From the NCBI GenBank assembly GCA_028565635.1, contig JAOXYB010079387.1:1-23238 (forward strand): a stretch of 23,238 nucleotides of DNA, written 5' to 3'. The translations under genes were made by a program, and so were the position numbers. The first letter of the stretch is position 1, and every line of letters begins with the position of its first letter. The notes below the pieces were generated by a model. That model made no database searches, was not told the DNA's origin, and was given only the letters and a program-made list of their open reading frames with translations. Below are positions 1 to 7,952 of the stretch, one piece after another. The DNA is from Phoronis ovalis (taxonomy: Eukaryota; Phoronida; Phoronidae).

Positions 1-108
1 AAAAAAATCTGATACCGACGAACGGATAATTATATCGACCTGGAACGGTGCACGGACAAACCCCATTATCCCCTGGTATAATGTTAGCAGGCTGCATTTT
101 GCACAAAC

Positions 109-879
109 CTATAACCAAATCCCAATGCTCTTAACTTCTCTTCAACACCAGTCTGAGCCAATGATTCCACGGTAGGAAAACTGAAATATGCAACACCATC
201 CACCTCCAAGATCTTTTCACCATATTGCGCACAAAGCCTGTCCACCATTCCACTGATACGCGAAATGTGATTATTTGAAGAACAGATAAAGGAAAACAAA
301 TTTTCAACAGGATCTTGTCGAAGTATCCGTGTACCAGTAAAATCTGATGCGACAGATCTGAAATGATCATCCACCATGGTCCACTTTGCATACAGAGATT
401 TCAGGTTTATATCAAGCTGAAAATAATCACGTAAGGTGGCCTCATAATTCAATTCTATTTTATTTTGCCTAACAGATCTAGCTTTCAATTTAATATCTTC
501 AATTTCAGCTGTCTCTGTTTTACATTTTGCTTCAATTTTCATTTGTTTATCTGAAATGGCTTCGTTATCTGTAACGGCAGATGCTTTTCTCTTTTGTTTC
601 TTGGTTACATGAATATGTTTCAGCATGCCCCTGGCAGACACATTTCTTTGTTCCATACTTGGTGTTTCTATCTCTATTTTTACTTTGCTAGTAGCTGTTT
701 TTTCATTTTTATCTGCCATTTCAAGAAAATTAACTACTGAATTTGACGAGCCTAACATTTTGCATTGCTTTGACGTTCCCTCATACACTTTGTACATAAG
801 TTGATTTTCGGTTTGTTTTAGTTTCCACACTTTTCCAGCCAGCACATTTGTCCACACCCCTGGTGATGTCTCCTTCCAT
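109..879 (-). CDS. OGG1: OGG1 coding exon 2 (N-terminal domain and start of glycosylase domain)
   Basis: Acceptor TTTCAG at 885-880, exon from 879, donor GT at 108-107. The flanks of the exon align to human OGG1 without interruption (RWKETSPGVW at the start, YFQLD and LLRQDP-like motif in the middle, LGFGYR at the end). The central stretch at about 444-743 has no human counterpart and contains KKQKRK (585-602), which looks like a monopartite nuclear localisation signal. Confidence 0.93.
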
Positions 880-1211
880 CTGAAACGAGACACTTTATTT
901 TCAAAAAATAAAAACCATTTCTGTTACTTAAACTAGGGACAACAGTAAAAAAAATCCGATATACTACAATTTTGTTGCAGTTGTATGCGTAATTGTAAGA
1001 TTTTTTTTAATTATAAAGTTTACCTGAGACTAATATAACTATTTAGTTATATTAGTCTCAGAGTTTACCTTTACCTAAATGATTGTCCACATGCTAAAGT
1101 TATATCCAGTTTTAATTCATAAATTGGACATTTTAAAATGTTCCATTTGTCCATCGTGCTTTTGAAGCGGCACAAAGATAATGACACATAAGCTGTACGT
1201 CGTAAACACAT
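109..1211 (-). CDS. OGG1: 8-oxoguanine DNA glycosylase, 5' half only (two coding exons; gene continues off the left edge)
   Basis: OGG1 removes 8-oxoguanine opposite C in nuclear and mitochondrial base-excision repair. Exon 1 (1075-1211, reading leftwards) encodes YELKLDITLACGQSF and is joined to exon 2 (109-879), which continues RWKETSPGVWTNVLAGKVW; the split Arg codon is AG+A across a GT-AG intron. Both parts match the N-terminal OGG_N domain of animal OGG1. Exon 2 then reaches the start of the glycosylase domain (RILRQDPVENLFSFICSSNN, then HISRI, then LRALGFGYR). The 8-oxoG-contacting Asn and Arg corresponding to human N149 and R154 are present. The exon ends at a donor (AG|GTTTGT, GT at 108-107) inside the codon equal to human R204, so the helix-hairpin-helix, catalytic Lys249 and Asp268 are outside the window. 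Oddity: about 80-100 extra charged residues (about 444-743) sit before the DYFQLD motif. The first in-frame ATG is at 1211; a stronger-context ATG is at 1154. Identification is secure; completeness cannot be judged. Confidence 0.95.
880..1074 (-). other. OGG1 intron 1
   Basis: A 195-bp GT-AG intron that interrupts an Arg codon. It contains the perfect foldback at 1025-1060 described separately. The acceptor side has the pyrimidine tract expected on the minus strand. Confidence 0.85.
1017..1070. repeat. Mini-foldback insertion flanked by 9-bp direct repeats
   Basis: The arms 1025-1041 and 1044-1060 are perfect 17-bp inverted repeats around a TT loop. The same 9 bases, AGTTTACCT, lie at 1017-1025 and 1062-1070, as a target-site duplication would. 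Read on the OGG1 coding strand the repeat is AGGTAAACT, so the second copy makes an extra near-consensus splice donor, CAG|GTAAAC, about 50 nt beyond the real one. Confidence 0.8.
1075..1211 (-). CDS. OGG1: OGG1 coding exon 1 with probable mitochondrial presequence and two candidate starts
   Basis: The reading frame is closed by a stop just upstream (near 1298) and has no ATG before 1211. From 1211 it begins MCLRRTAYVSLSLCRFKST, which is rich in Arg, Ser and hydrophobic residues with no acidic residue, as expected of a mitochondrial presequence; human OGG1 also has an N-terminal mitochondrial signal. The ATG at 1211 has a poor context (T at -3 and +4). The next ATG at 1154 (MDKWNILKC) has A at -3 and G at +4. 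Leaky scanning could give mitochondrial and nuclear forms; this is inference. The donor is TTTAG|GTAAAG with GT at 1074-1073. Confidence 0.85.
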
Positions 1212-1219
1212 AAAAGACC

Positions 1220-1269
1220 CTAAAACATTACATAAGAAACAACTTTTTTCTTCACATGGGCGCAGCCAT
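1220..1269 (-). promoter_or_regulatory. OGG1 5' leader with YY1-type element and three tiny upstream ORFs
   Basis: On the minus strand CAAGATGGCTGCG (1261-1273) resembles the YY1 element often found at the start of TATA-less housekeeping genes. Its ATG opens a five-codon uORF (MAAPM, 1269-1252). Further down are a start-stop ATGTAA (1233-1228) and ATGTTTTAG (1228-1220). All lie before the first in-frame OGG1 ATG at 1211. Whether the transcript includes them depends on the start site, which I cannot see. Confidence 0.45.
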
Positions 1270-1314
1270 CTTGGAATAGACGTCAAATTTGTTTAGAAGA
1301 TGTAGGTCAGCCTC

Positions 1315-1329
1315 GTTGCCAGGGACGAC
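1315..1329. promoter_or_regulatory. RFX X-box-like site in the divergent OGG1/LRRIQ3 promoter
   Basis: GTTGCC-AGG-GACGAC fits the X-box form RYYNYY, 1-3 spacer bases, RRNRAC bound by RFX factors, which drive ciliary genes. It lies between the two divergent genes, just before the probable LRRIQ3 first exon. The left half is canonical and the right half is weak. Confidence 0.45.
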
Positions 1330-1335
1330 ATAAAC

Positions 1336-1359
1336 AACATGGCGTCCATAGGATGAAAG
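1336..1359 (+). promoter_or_regulatory. Probable end of LRRIQ3 non-coding exon 1, with YY1-type element and uORF
   Basis: AACATGGCGTCC (1336-1347) resembles a YY1 element and opens a five-codon uORF, MASIG, ending at 1356. The sequence then reads GAAAG|GTAACT, a good splice donor with GT at 1360-1361. A matching acceptor, TTTATTTACAG, ends at 1951, so a 5' UTR exon ending at 1359 spliced to 1952 is the simplest model. The upstream exon boundary is not visible. Confidence 0.45.
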
Positions 1360-1951
1360 GTAACTATTTTTGGCATCTCCTACAAAACTTCACAATTTTA
1401 TAAAGAATTGTGAACTTAATAAGTTATTTCCAAATATTTTGTACATCTTGTTAACTTACGCTTCTAATATGCTTCAAATATTAATATGATTATAAATCTT
1501 GTATACATAAAATAAGGGAAGAAATTTCAGGTTCCAGGTTCCCTCATAATTGAAATATCACTGCTGGCTTAACACTGGCACTGCGTTATCAAATCTGTGC
1601 TAGGTATAATAACAGAAATTACCAAATGAAACATTTTATGTAGAAATGTTTTCATATATCAGATATTTTCCCTGTGATAGATTAGCAAAGTTGATATTTA
1701 TGATCATTAACGAAAAAATTGAACATGTTCTTAGATACGTGTACCGGGTATGTGTATCATCAGTATTTGTACTAGTTTTTTCGGTTTAACAAGTACTTAG
1801 GTAATAATATGCAAGTCTGTTGGTTTGGTGCGTATATATGCAGAACAATCACAGTATACAGCTGCTTTTTGTCCTTATTTTTCATGTACAAATACGTGGC
1901 AGTTATAGCTATCATCATCATGAATGTTACTCATTCTTTGTTTATTTACAG
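1360..1951 (+). other. Probable 5' UTR intron of LRRIQ3
   Basis: This 592-bp AT-rich stretch begins GTAACT and ends TTTACAG. It holds no sustained coding frame homologous to anything I know; the open frame at 1809-2009 is chance and runs over the splice acceptor. Confidence 0.45.
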
Positions 1952-2005
1952 AAATTGTCACAATTTATTAACAAAGTCAGTCTTTAAGACAACCAAAAAA
2001 TCAAG

Positions 2006-2368
2006 ATGACTGCACCAGATTGGGCAAAGTTCCAACGATCTATTGAAACACGACAAGACTTCCTTACACCTCGGGAAAAATATTACAAAATACGGGAAGC
2101 TGAGGCCATCAGACAGGCTCAGGAACATGGCTATTTTATGTCAGCAAACAAAGGATACTTACTAGAAAAATATGGAACAGATCAGAATAAACGAAAGCTA
2201 AGCCGTATCAAGATGGTGTCATTTGGTCATTGCCATTTGAAGAGTGTTGGAGATATACCAATGTGCAACAGGCTCAGGATATGTATCCTGCATAATAACT
2301 ACATTGTGAAACTTGATGCTTTAAAAGCTTGTAGAGAATTGGTTAAACTGGACTTGCATAGTAACTTG
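2006..2368 (+). CDS. LRRIQ3: LRRIQ3 coding exon 1
   Basis: Starts MTAPDWAKFQRSIETRQ and runs to LVKLDLHSNL, covering the first leucine-rich repeats. Donor AACTTG|GTAGGT, phase 0. Reading on past the donor loses homology and soon stops. Confidence 0.92.
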
Positions 2369-5300
2369 GTAGGTATTCTTAGCATAGTTCTTAGCATACT
2401 GTACACCAATCACAGTGTCCAGTGCACTATTATTTACAGAATTTTATATTGAATTGATATGCAATATTGGTAAACAACCAGAAAATCGTTTTATAATAAG
2501 ACATTAAAAGAAACCTCATTTCCATTTTTCAGATAAGTTCTCTACCAGGTGCTGATTTCTGGGCAAATCTTCCAAACTTAATGATTTTGAATCTCCATGA
2601 CAACCCTATTGGACATATTGCCAACCTACATGATTTGGCTGTCTGCAGAAGTCTTACAGTAAGCAATATAAACTGATTTTCATTTTTTACTTGAACTGCA
2701 TTGTAGGAGGAAGAGGGTATATATCAAATAAAGCTTACCACAATATTAAGTTCTATGAGTAGGTGACACATAAATTATGCAAAAGCATTATTTGAACTAT
2801 ATATGGACAATTAGGCCAGTGACCATTTAAAGCAATAAACCTTTGACCAATTGAACAGTTGATTCTTACAATTTTTTAGATGATGACACTGTATGATACT
2901 CCAGTCAGTTTAAAGAAGAATTATAGGCATCATGTTGTTAACACTATCTGGTCGTTACGTGCGTTTGACCACCATGTCGTGTCTGATGAAGAAATTATAG
3001 AAGATGCACACTTTGATAGAAGATTTAGTACTAAAGACCCTGGTCTTAAAGTTGACATATGTCCTCCTATGCCAGAGGTAAATGTTTATGATGAATCAAG
3101 GTACCATTATATTACTCAAATCTGTAGCATGTCCCATTATATTAAGCAACCAAACAATAAAAGTTCTTAATTTAGGTATTTGATTTACAATACTTTGTGA
3201 TGAAGTATATCAATGTAATGAGAGATTCAGAAATATATTGCTTCTCTAGTTTCATTGGATGAATCAGCTAGGTTTTAAAGCATGCTTAATAATTAAGACC
3301 CAGTATTCTGATACTGATCATTGTTATCATAGAAATATTCACATTTCATGCATTTTACCAAAGACAGTGCAAGCCCATTGGTATATGTGCTGCTACCTAT
3401 CAGAAACTGAGAATAGTTTCCAAAAAGTAGCTCATATTACATTTACTATTTTAGATTTTTGTCAGATGAACTCACTACGCTAACATACTACAACTTCATT
3501 TATTTTGTAGGATGCCACATATATGGATCACATAGAATCTATCCGACAACTTCTTGCCAAAATATCAACTGTTATGTCACACAATTCTCCAGTTCTGATT
3601 GTGCAGCGTTACTTACGAGGCTGGATCACAAGACGACGATATAAACTTATACATGAAACTAGAATTTGGTAAGGGTATCACATTGCTATTTTGGAGAAAT
3701 TACTATCTTGTTAAAGTACACTAAAAAATGTAGGAAGCATTTCCAAACAAATGCAAACAATACATTTGACAGCTTACTTATTTTGTATGTCAACCAAGCT
3801 TATATTTCTATTTAAGACAGCTGTTGTCATTTCTTTGTAATAGTGTTGAATTAAGGGACTAATGAATCGCAAGTCTATTCAGGCATGTCTTTGAATTCAT
3901 GCAGTAAAAGCAGTGGCAGCTAAATACTGTATTAAGTGTAAATTTTGTTTTATAAGGCACTAGTTTAACTTACTATGATAATCAGAATATCTAACCTTCT
4001 TTTTTTTAAAGTTTCATATATAGCTATAGTGTTGTGATTTATAATATCTTCTTTACTGATGGACTCTCTTTCATATTTTAGGGCAGCTGTGACAATTCAG
4101 CGATGGATACGACATAAGAGAAAATGGATGTTTGTTCCCGCTAAATCTCCAGAAAAGTTATCACCTGCAGTCTTCTCCCGTGCACAAACTCCTAGTGGTC
4201 CAGGGAGGCGAACTCCTGTCAATCATAGACCTAACTTAGAAGCTTATAAAATGGATTATGATATATATATGCAGAACATGAGACCAGGATCAACTTCTAC
4301 CATTGTCCAGGTTAGTTACTCAAATGGTTTATGTCAAATCAACGGAAAATCCCAGGAACATTCTCCCATTTGGCTTTACATGTAAATTTATTCAATTTGG
4401 CATGTTCGTGTAAGTTTGTACTCCAATTTCCATTTGGATAATATACTGTACTGTACGTAATCTCTGCAGTGAACCTTCAAAAAATATAATATCCAAATAT
4501 AATATAAGATCCACTGTATCAAGATTTTTAATACGTTATCCGAGATGTTGAATGACAATTTATGTTTATTTAGTAGAATAGATCCTTCTTTGCTATATGA
4601 ACTCAAAATCATTGATTCTCTGAACATACAGTCTTCATATAAAATTCATTCTTTTTTAATTTCAGTTATTCATGTTATCTTCGTCTTGTATTTCATTGAT
4701 TTAAACAAACATATGAGAATGTCTTGGTTGATCCAAAAGTAGAGGCATCATATTTGGCATTAAATCAAGTCTATATTACATATAGTTGCAACATTTTAAA
4801 ACATTTTAATTTAAAAATTAAAATGATAATTAATTCATCTGTCCATTTGACTTTGCTGAATAGTTATAAACATTATTCAATTTTTTTTAGGATCATATTT
4901 CAAAACCTCGAAGTGGAAGTACTCATAAGAAACGTCGAAACATAACAATCAACTTGCACAAATTACAACAAGGAACTTTGGCAGGTTTACAAGAAGATGC
5001 TATTGCTGTAGAAACAGAACTAACCATGGATGCCAAAAATCAGTCTCAGCATAGTGCTCATAAAGAAGCAATGACAGATAAAAAATCTGAGTCAAGAAAG
5101 CACAAGAAAACACAGTCTGAAGAAAAACCGCAACGGATTAAAATTAAAGATATCCGACAATTTTTTGGTCCAGTTGTAGAAAATATTCCAACTCCCGAAA
5201 ATTATAATGAAGAACAAGATGAAGACACTCCATTTAGATTGAAAGGATTAAAAGCAAAGATAATTTCTGATCATGATGCAATGACGAATGTGTTACGAGG

Positions 5301-6195
5301 AAACATTGATTCTGGAAAAGATGTCCGGGAATTCGAAAGTCATGCCCATGCTCAGAAATTGCTGGAACCCAAACCTAAAGTGACACCATATAATTTCAGA
5401 TCAACAGATAAAAGGATTTTCGATAGAGTTCAGGGGACAATGGGTTTATCATGCTTAACGGCTGTACAACAGGCATATAAGGACAGGAATCAAGCTGAAA
5501 AAATGGCGGCAAAAATGGAGCATATTTTAAATTTACGTGAAAGTCGTGAGGAAGCAAAGGAACGTGTTAAGTTGTTTTATGAGGAAAAGAGACAATTAAC
5601 ATTGAAGCAACGTGAAAGAGATAAAAAGAAGGCAGTAGAAGCATTAGAAAGGCGTGAACTGTATCATTTGAATTACATAGAAAAGAATCAAGAAAAGCGT
5701 ATTAAGACCACTGATTTTAACCAATCATTTGTTGCAGACAAAACCTTTGCAGCAGATTTCAATACCCAACAGAATTCAGTGTCTTTAGCCTTACAACGCC
5801 ATGACAGACTATCCATCTGTGAAGACACGATAGTAACTAAAACAGAAAAAGTTGATGGCGCTCGGGATGAAGAAAAAATGCAGAAAGACTTAGTCAGAAC
5901 ATATTTGGACCATCGTCAGCTAATGAGACAATCGGAGAATGTTATGGCACGTGCTGCATTGGATACCAAATTGCTCCAAGAAGCTAATGAAAGAATCATG
6001 AATGCTCGTAAAAGAGTTGCTAAACTTAAAGCCAAACAAAAACAAGTTCAAGCTTTCTACCCTCTTCCAGAAAAAATAGAGACTACAAATTCTAAACCTG
6101 AATCACAGATGGACAGGTTTGAAGCTTTAGCAAAAATGTATGAAGGGCATATTGGTAGACATCCGACTATTCTATCAGGGTCATCTGTAAAATAA
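2006..6195 (+). CDS. LRRIQ3: Leucine-rich repeat and IQ-motif protein 3-like, complete, six coding exons
   Basis: Coding exons are 2006-2368, 2533-2658, 2880-3077, 3511-3668, 4082-4310 and 4891-6195, all joined by GT-AG introns with consistent phase, giving 792 residues (human LRRIQ3 is about 624). Order of parts: a basic N terminus; leucine-rich repeats (about 70-165) with LVKLDLHSN and LMILNLHDNP; an LRR-cap-like segment YDTPVSLKKNYRHHVVNTIW with DHHVVSDEEI, near-identical in type to human LRRIQ3; an IQ motif (about 257-276, PVLIVQRYLRGWITRRR); a second IQ-like motif (about 283-297, AAVTIQRWIRHKRKW); a disordered basic region; and a long charged coiled coil (about 545-620, then about 690-740). 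IQ motifs bind calmodulin or related light chains. The exact function is little known; ciliary or sperm expression is recalled for the vertebrate gene and fits the upstream X-box-like site. The ATG at 2006 is preceded by AAG and follows the acceptor at 1950-1951. Confidence 0.95.
2533..2658 (+). CDS. LRRIQ3: LRRIQ3 coding exon 2
   Basis: Acceptor TTTTTCAG at 2525-2532, donor ACA|GTAAGC. The 42 codons give ISSLPGADFWANLPNLMILN followed by LHDNPIGHI, the last LRRs. Too short to stand out as an open frame by itself, but phase and LRR spacing fit exactly. Confidence 0.92.
2880..3077 (+). CDS. LRRIQ3: LRRIQ3 coding exon 3 (LRR cap)
   Basis: Acceptor ATTTTTTAG ends at 2879. The exon encodes MMTLYDTPVSLKKNYRHHVV and ends CPPMPE at donor GAG|GTAAAT. 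This is the best conserved part of the family (Y/F-D-x-P-V-S-L-K-K and D-H-H-V-x-S-D-E-E-I). Confidence 0.93.
3078..3510 (+). other. LRRIQ3 intron between coding exons 3 and 4
   Basis: A 433-bp AT-rich intron with no repeat or nested gene that I can see. Short open frames here (3259-3483 and 3459-3644) are chance or shadows. Confidence 0.85.
3511..3668 (+). CDS. LRRIQ3: LRRIQ3 coding exon 4 (first IQ motif)
   Basis: Acceptor TATTTTGTAG ends at 3510; donor TTTG|GTAAGG, phase 2. It encodes DATYMDHIESIRQLLAKIS and MSHNSPVLIVQRYLRGWITR, which aligns with the human AHNSPVLIVQRWIRG segment. In a different frame this exon lies inside a spurious 61-codon open frame. Confidence 0.92.
3669..4081 (+). 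other. LRRIQ3 intron between coding exons 4 and 5
   Basis: A 413-bp intron starting GTAAGG and ending TTTTAG. Nothing else recognisable. Confidence 0.85.
4082..4310 (+). CDS. LRRIQ3: LRRIQ3 coding exon 5 (second IQ-like motif)
   Basis: Acceptor CATATTTTAG ends at 4081; the split Trp codon is TG+G. It encodes AAVTIQRWIRHKRKWMFVP followed by a Ser/Pro-rich basic linker, and ends VQ at donor CAG|GTTAGT, phase 0. Confidence 0.9.
4311..4890 (+). other. LRRIQ3 intron between coding exons 5 and 6
   Basis: A 580-bp intron starting GTTAGT and ending in eight T and AG. It shows only AT-rich simple sequence; open frames on both strands at 4388-4945 have no domain and are not believed. Confidence 0.85.
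4891..6195 (+). CDS. LRRIQ3: LRRIQ3 terminal coding exon (charged coiled coil)
   Basis: Acceptor with a run of T then AG ends at 4890. The 434 codons begin DHISKPRSGSTHKKRRNITI and end GSSVK. Lys/Glu/Arg-rich helix with heptad-like spacing occupies the middle (EEAKERVKLFYEEKRQLTLK, ALERRELYHLNYIEK), as in the C-terminal half of human LRRIQ3. AATAAA overlaps the stop codon. Confidence 0.93.
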   Translation, partial: DHISKPRSGSTHKKRRNITINLHKLQQGTLAGLQEDAIAVETELTMDAKNQSQHSAHKEAMTDKKSESRKHKKTQSEEKPQRIKIKDIRQFFGPVVENIPTPENYNEEQDEDTPFRLKGLKAKIISDHDAMTNVLRGNIDSGKDVREFESHAHAQKLLEPKPKVTPYNFRSTDKRIFDRVQGTMGLSCLTAVQQAYKDRNQAEKMAAKMEHILNLRESREEAKERVKLFYEEKRQLTLKQRERDKKKAVEALERRELYHLNYIEKNQEKRIKTTDFNQSFVADKTFAADFNTQQNSVSLALQRHDRLSICEDTIVTKTEKVDGARDEEKMQKDLVRTYLDHRQLMRQSENVMARAALDTKLLQEANERIMNARKRVAKLKAKQKQVQAFYPLPEKIETTNSKPESQMDRFEALAKMYEGHIGRHPTILSGSSVK

Positions 6196-6196
6196 A
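6191..6196 (+). terminator. Candidate LRRIQ3 poly(A) signal overlapping the stop codon
   Basis: AATAAA at 6191-6196 contains the stop TAA (6193-6195). No other AATAAA is evident downstream on the plus strand before the convergent gene, so this hexamer may be used, giving a very short 3' UTR. A variant hexamer farther on is also possible. Confidence 0.4.
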
Positions 6197-7265
6197 CATG
6201 CCATGGATGTAGTAAAATACCAATGCCAGTTTTACTGTCTCATCTCATCTTTGTTAGTAGAATTCTTGTTCATTTTGTCTTTTATATACATTACTTGATC
6301 GTCTTTCATTGAACACAACAATGATATGCCACATTGTTGTTAAATGACTAATGTTTTGATAAATTCTTCTTTGACATTTTAACAATGAAGTTATGACCAG
6401 AGCAGTTCCAAGCTAAATTTAATTTCTTCCTATAGAATCATATTATTTGTTTTGTTTACAATTACTTTGTACATAATTGTGTATTATTTAGAATTTGAGG
6501 TGCTAATAATTAATGTATTATTTTGTATCCATGTCTGGTTTAAGGCAACAGGGAAATAATGATTTTAAAACAGAAATTGTGAGAAAACAAAGTTTTAAGC
6601 CAAAAGAAATTGAAAATACTCGTGCAAGAGAAGTACTGTCACTCTTATTTCTGTGCTGTTCATGACAAATATTTAGATATATTGTAATCTTGGTCCCGCT
6701 AAAATTAATTGTAGCAGCGGGTCATTTATAGGGCTGTTAATATTCACATTCAACTAAATCATTTTGTAAGGACCCAATTCATTAAACACTCGCCACCAAT
6801 TTGTCTAGGCCCATATAAAATGATTTAGGTGAATGTTCAACGATTGTGCATGATAATCAATTGATATTATTAGGCAGCCCTGATTTGGTTGTGCTTCAGT
6901 GCCTTTTTTTGATAACAATTAATGCAAGATTGTTTATATTCTTTAATATATGTTTTGTCCATTTTGACAAAAACTGTTTTGGTGTAGTATACATGACTGT
7001 TATAGCAAAATATAGTTTACAAACTTTTGTCAAACACTCATACGACTTCATGCATAACTACATGTAGCTTATGACTATCTCCAGACATCTATCTTTTGAA
7101 AGTCACTGGTCTGCATCACACACAAGATCAAGTCTTTTTGTAAAATTTTGAAATTTGTAAAGGGAAAAATCACATTTACTGCCGACACATTTCCAAATTT
7201 GCAAGAAATCTTTTCCAATATATTAGAAGTAACGCTGTGGATAAATGTGGTAATGTTCAAAAAAA
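6196..7265. other. Convergent intergenic region between LRRIQ3 and MRPS2
   Basis: About 1.07 kb AT-rich DNA between two 3' ends. It holds a GC-richer stem CCCGCT/AGCGGG (6695-6700 with 6716-6721) and the foldback at 6747-6834. Open frames at 6846-7067 (plus) and 7075-7260 (minus) have no recognisable content. Confidence 0.6.
6747..6834. repeat. Imperfect foldback in intergenic DNA
   Basis: 6747-6774 pairs with 6808-6834; both arms contain CTAAATCATTTT or its complement and end in GG(A/G)CC. Loop about 33 nt. It may be a decayed short MITE; no target duplication is clear. Confidence 0.6.
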
Positions 7266-7271
7266 TTTATT
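7266..7271 (-). terminator. MRPS2 poly(A) signal
   Basis: AATAAA on the minus strand begins one base after the TGA stop and is followed by a T-rich tract. The 3' UTR would be only some tens of bases. Confidence 0.6.
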
Positions 7272-7272
7272 G

Positions 7273-7952
7273 TCAGTTTATATAACTGGATGTTGTTTCT
7301 TTATTACCATACAACTTATCCATTTCTTCTCGCTTCAATTTACCTGCCATTATAGCGTCCTTAAATAGTTTACAATAAAGCTGCATAGCACAAGGTGTAT
7401 CATCATTTCCAGGTACAGAATAGGTTATCAAACGAGGGTCACTATTTGTATCAACTATGCCCACGGTAGGAATCATCATTTTAGCTGAGTCTCGAACTGC
7501 AGTGTGCTGCTCGAATACATTATTAAGAGTAGATAAAAATATACACAAATCTGGCAGCCTTGTTTCAGTTCCAAACTGAATCGTAGCATTTGTAAAAACC
7601 CCTCCTTGCCAGTAACGACAATGAGCATATTCCCCACAATCCTTAGCAGTTTGTTCAACAAGTGGCATCAGTTGTCGTCCACGATTTAGAAAAAGTATAA
7701 TACCGCCACGATATGCTGTATGTGCAGTGAAGTTCAGTGCATCTTGTAGCAATGGCAACGTCTTGTCTAAATTAATAATATCAACACCTAAACGATTGCC
7801 AAAGATGTATGGTTTCATAAACGCATTTCTAACTCCTTCTTTGTGTCCAAGATGAATTCGAGCATCAAAGAGATCTTTTATTGTGACCAATTTCCGTACT
7901 CCAAAGAAATCCTCTTCTTTCAAAGGTTCTGCAAGTATTCTCTCCACCGAAT
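7273..7952 (-). CDS. MRPS2: MRPS2 terminal coding exon (uS2 domain)
   Basis: Acceptor TTTTTATAG, AG at 7954-7953, exon from 7952. It carries residues 50-275. The open frame extends to 8115, but the extra N-terminal residues have no homology and the acceptor marks the true boundary. Stop TGA at 7275-7273. Confidence 0.96.

Noticed and set aside
131-391. 86-codon minus-strand frame
   Set aside because: It overlaps OGG1 exon 2 in another frame and has no domain.
1212-1286. OGG1 open frame extended upstream to a Met at 1286
   Set aside because: The codon at 1286 is TTG; the first true in-frame ATG is at 1211.
1809-2009. 66-codon plus-strand frame
   Set aside because: It crosses the acceptor at 1951 and ends in the LRRIQ3 start; no homology.
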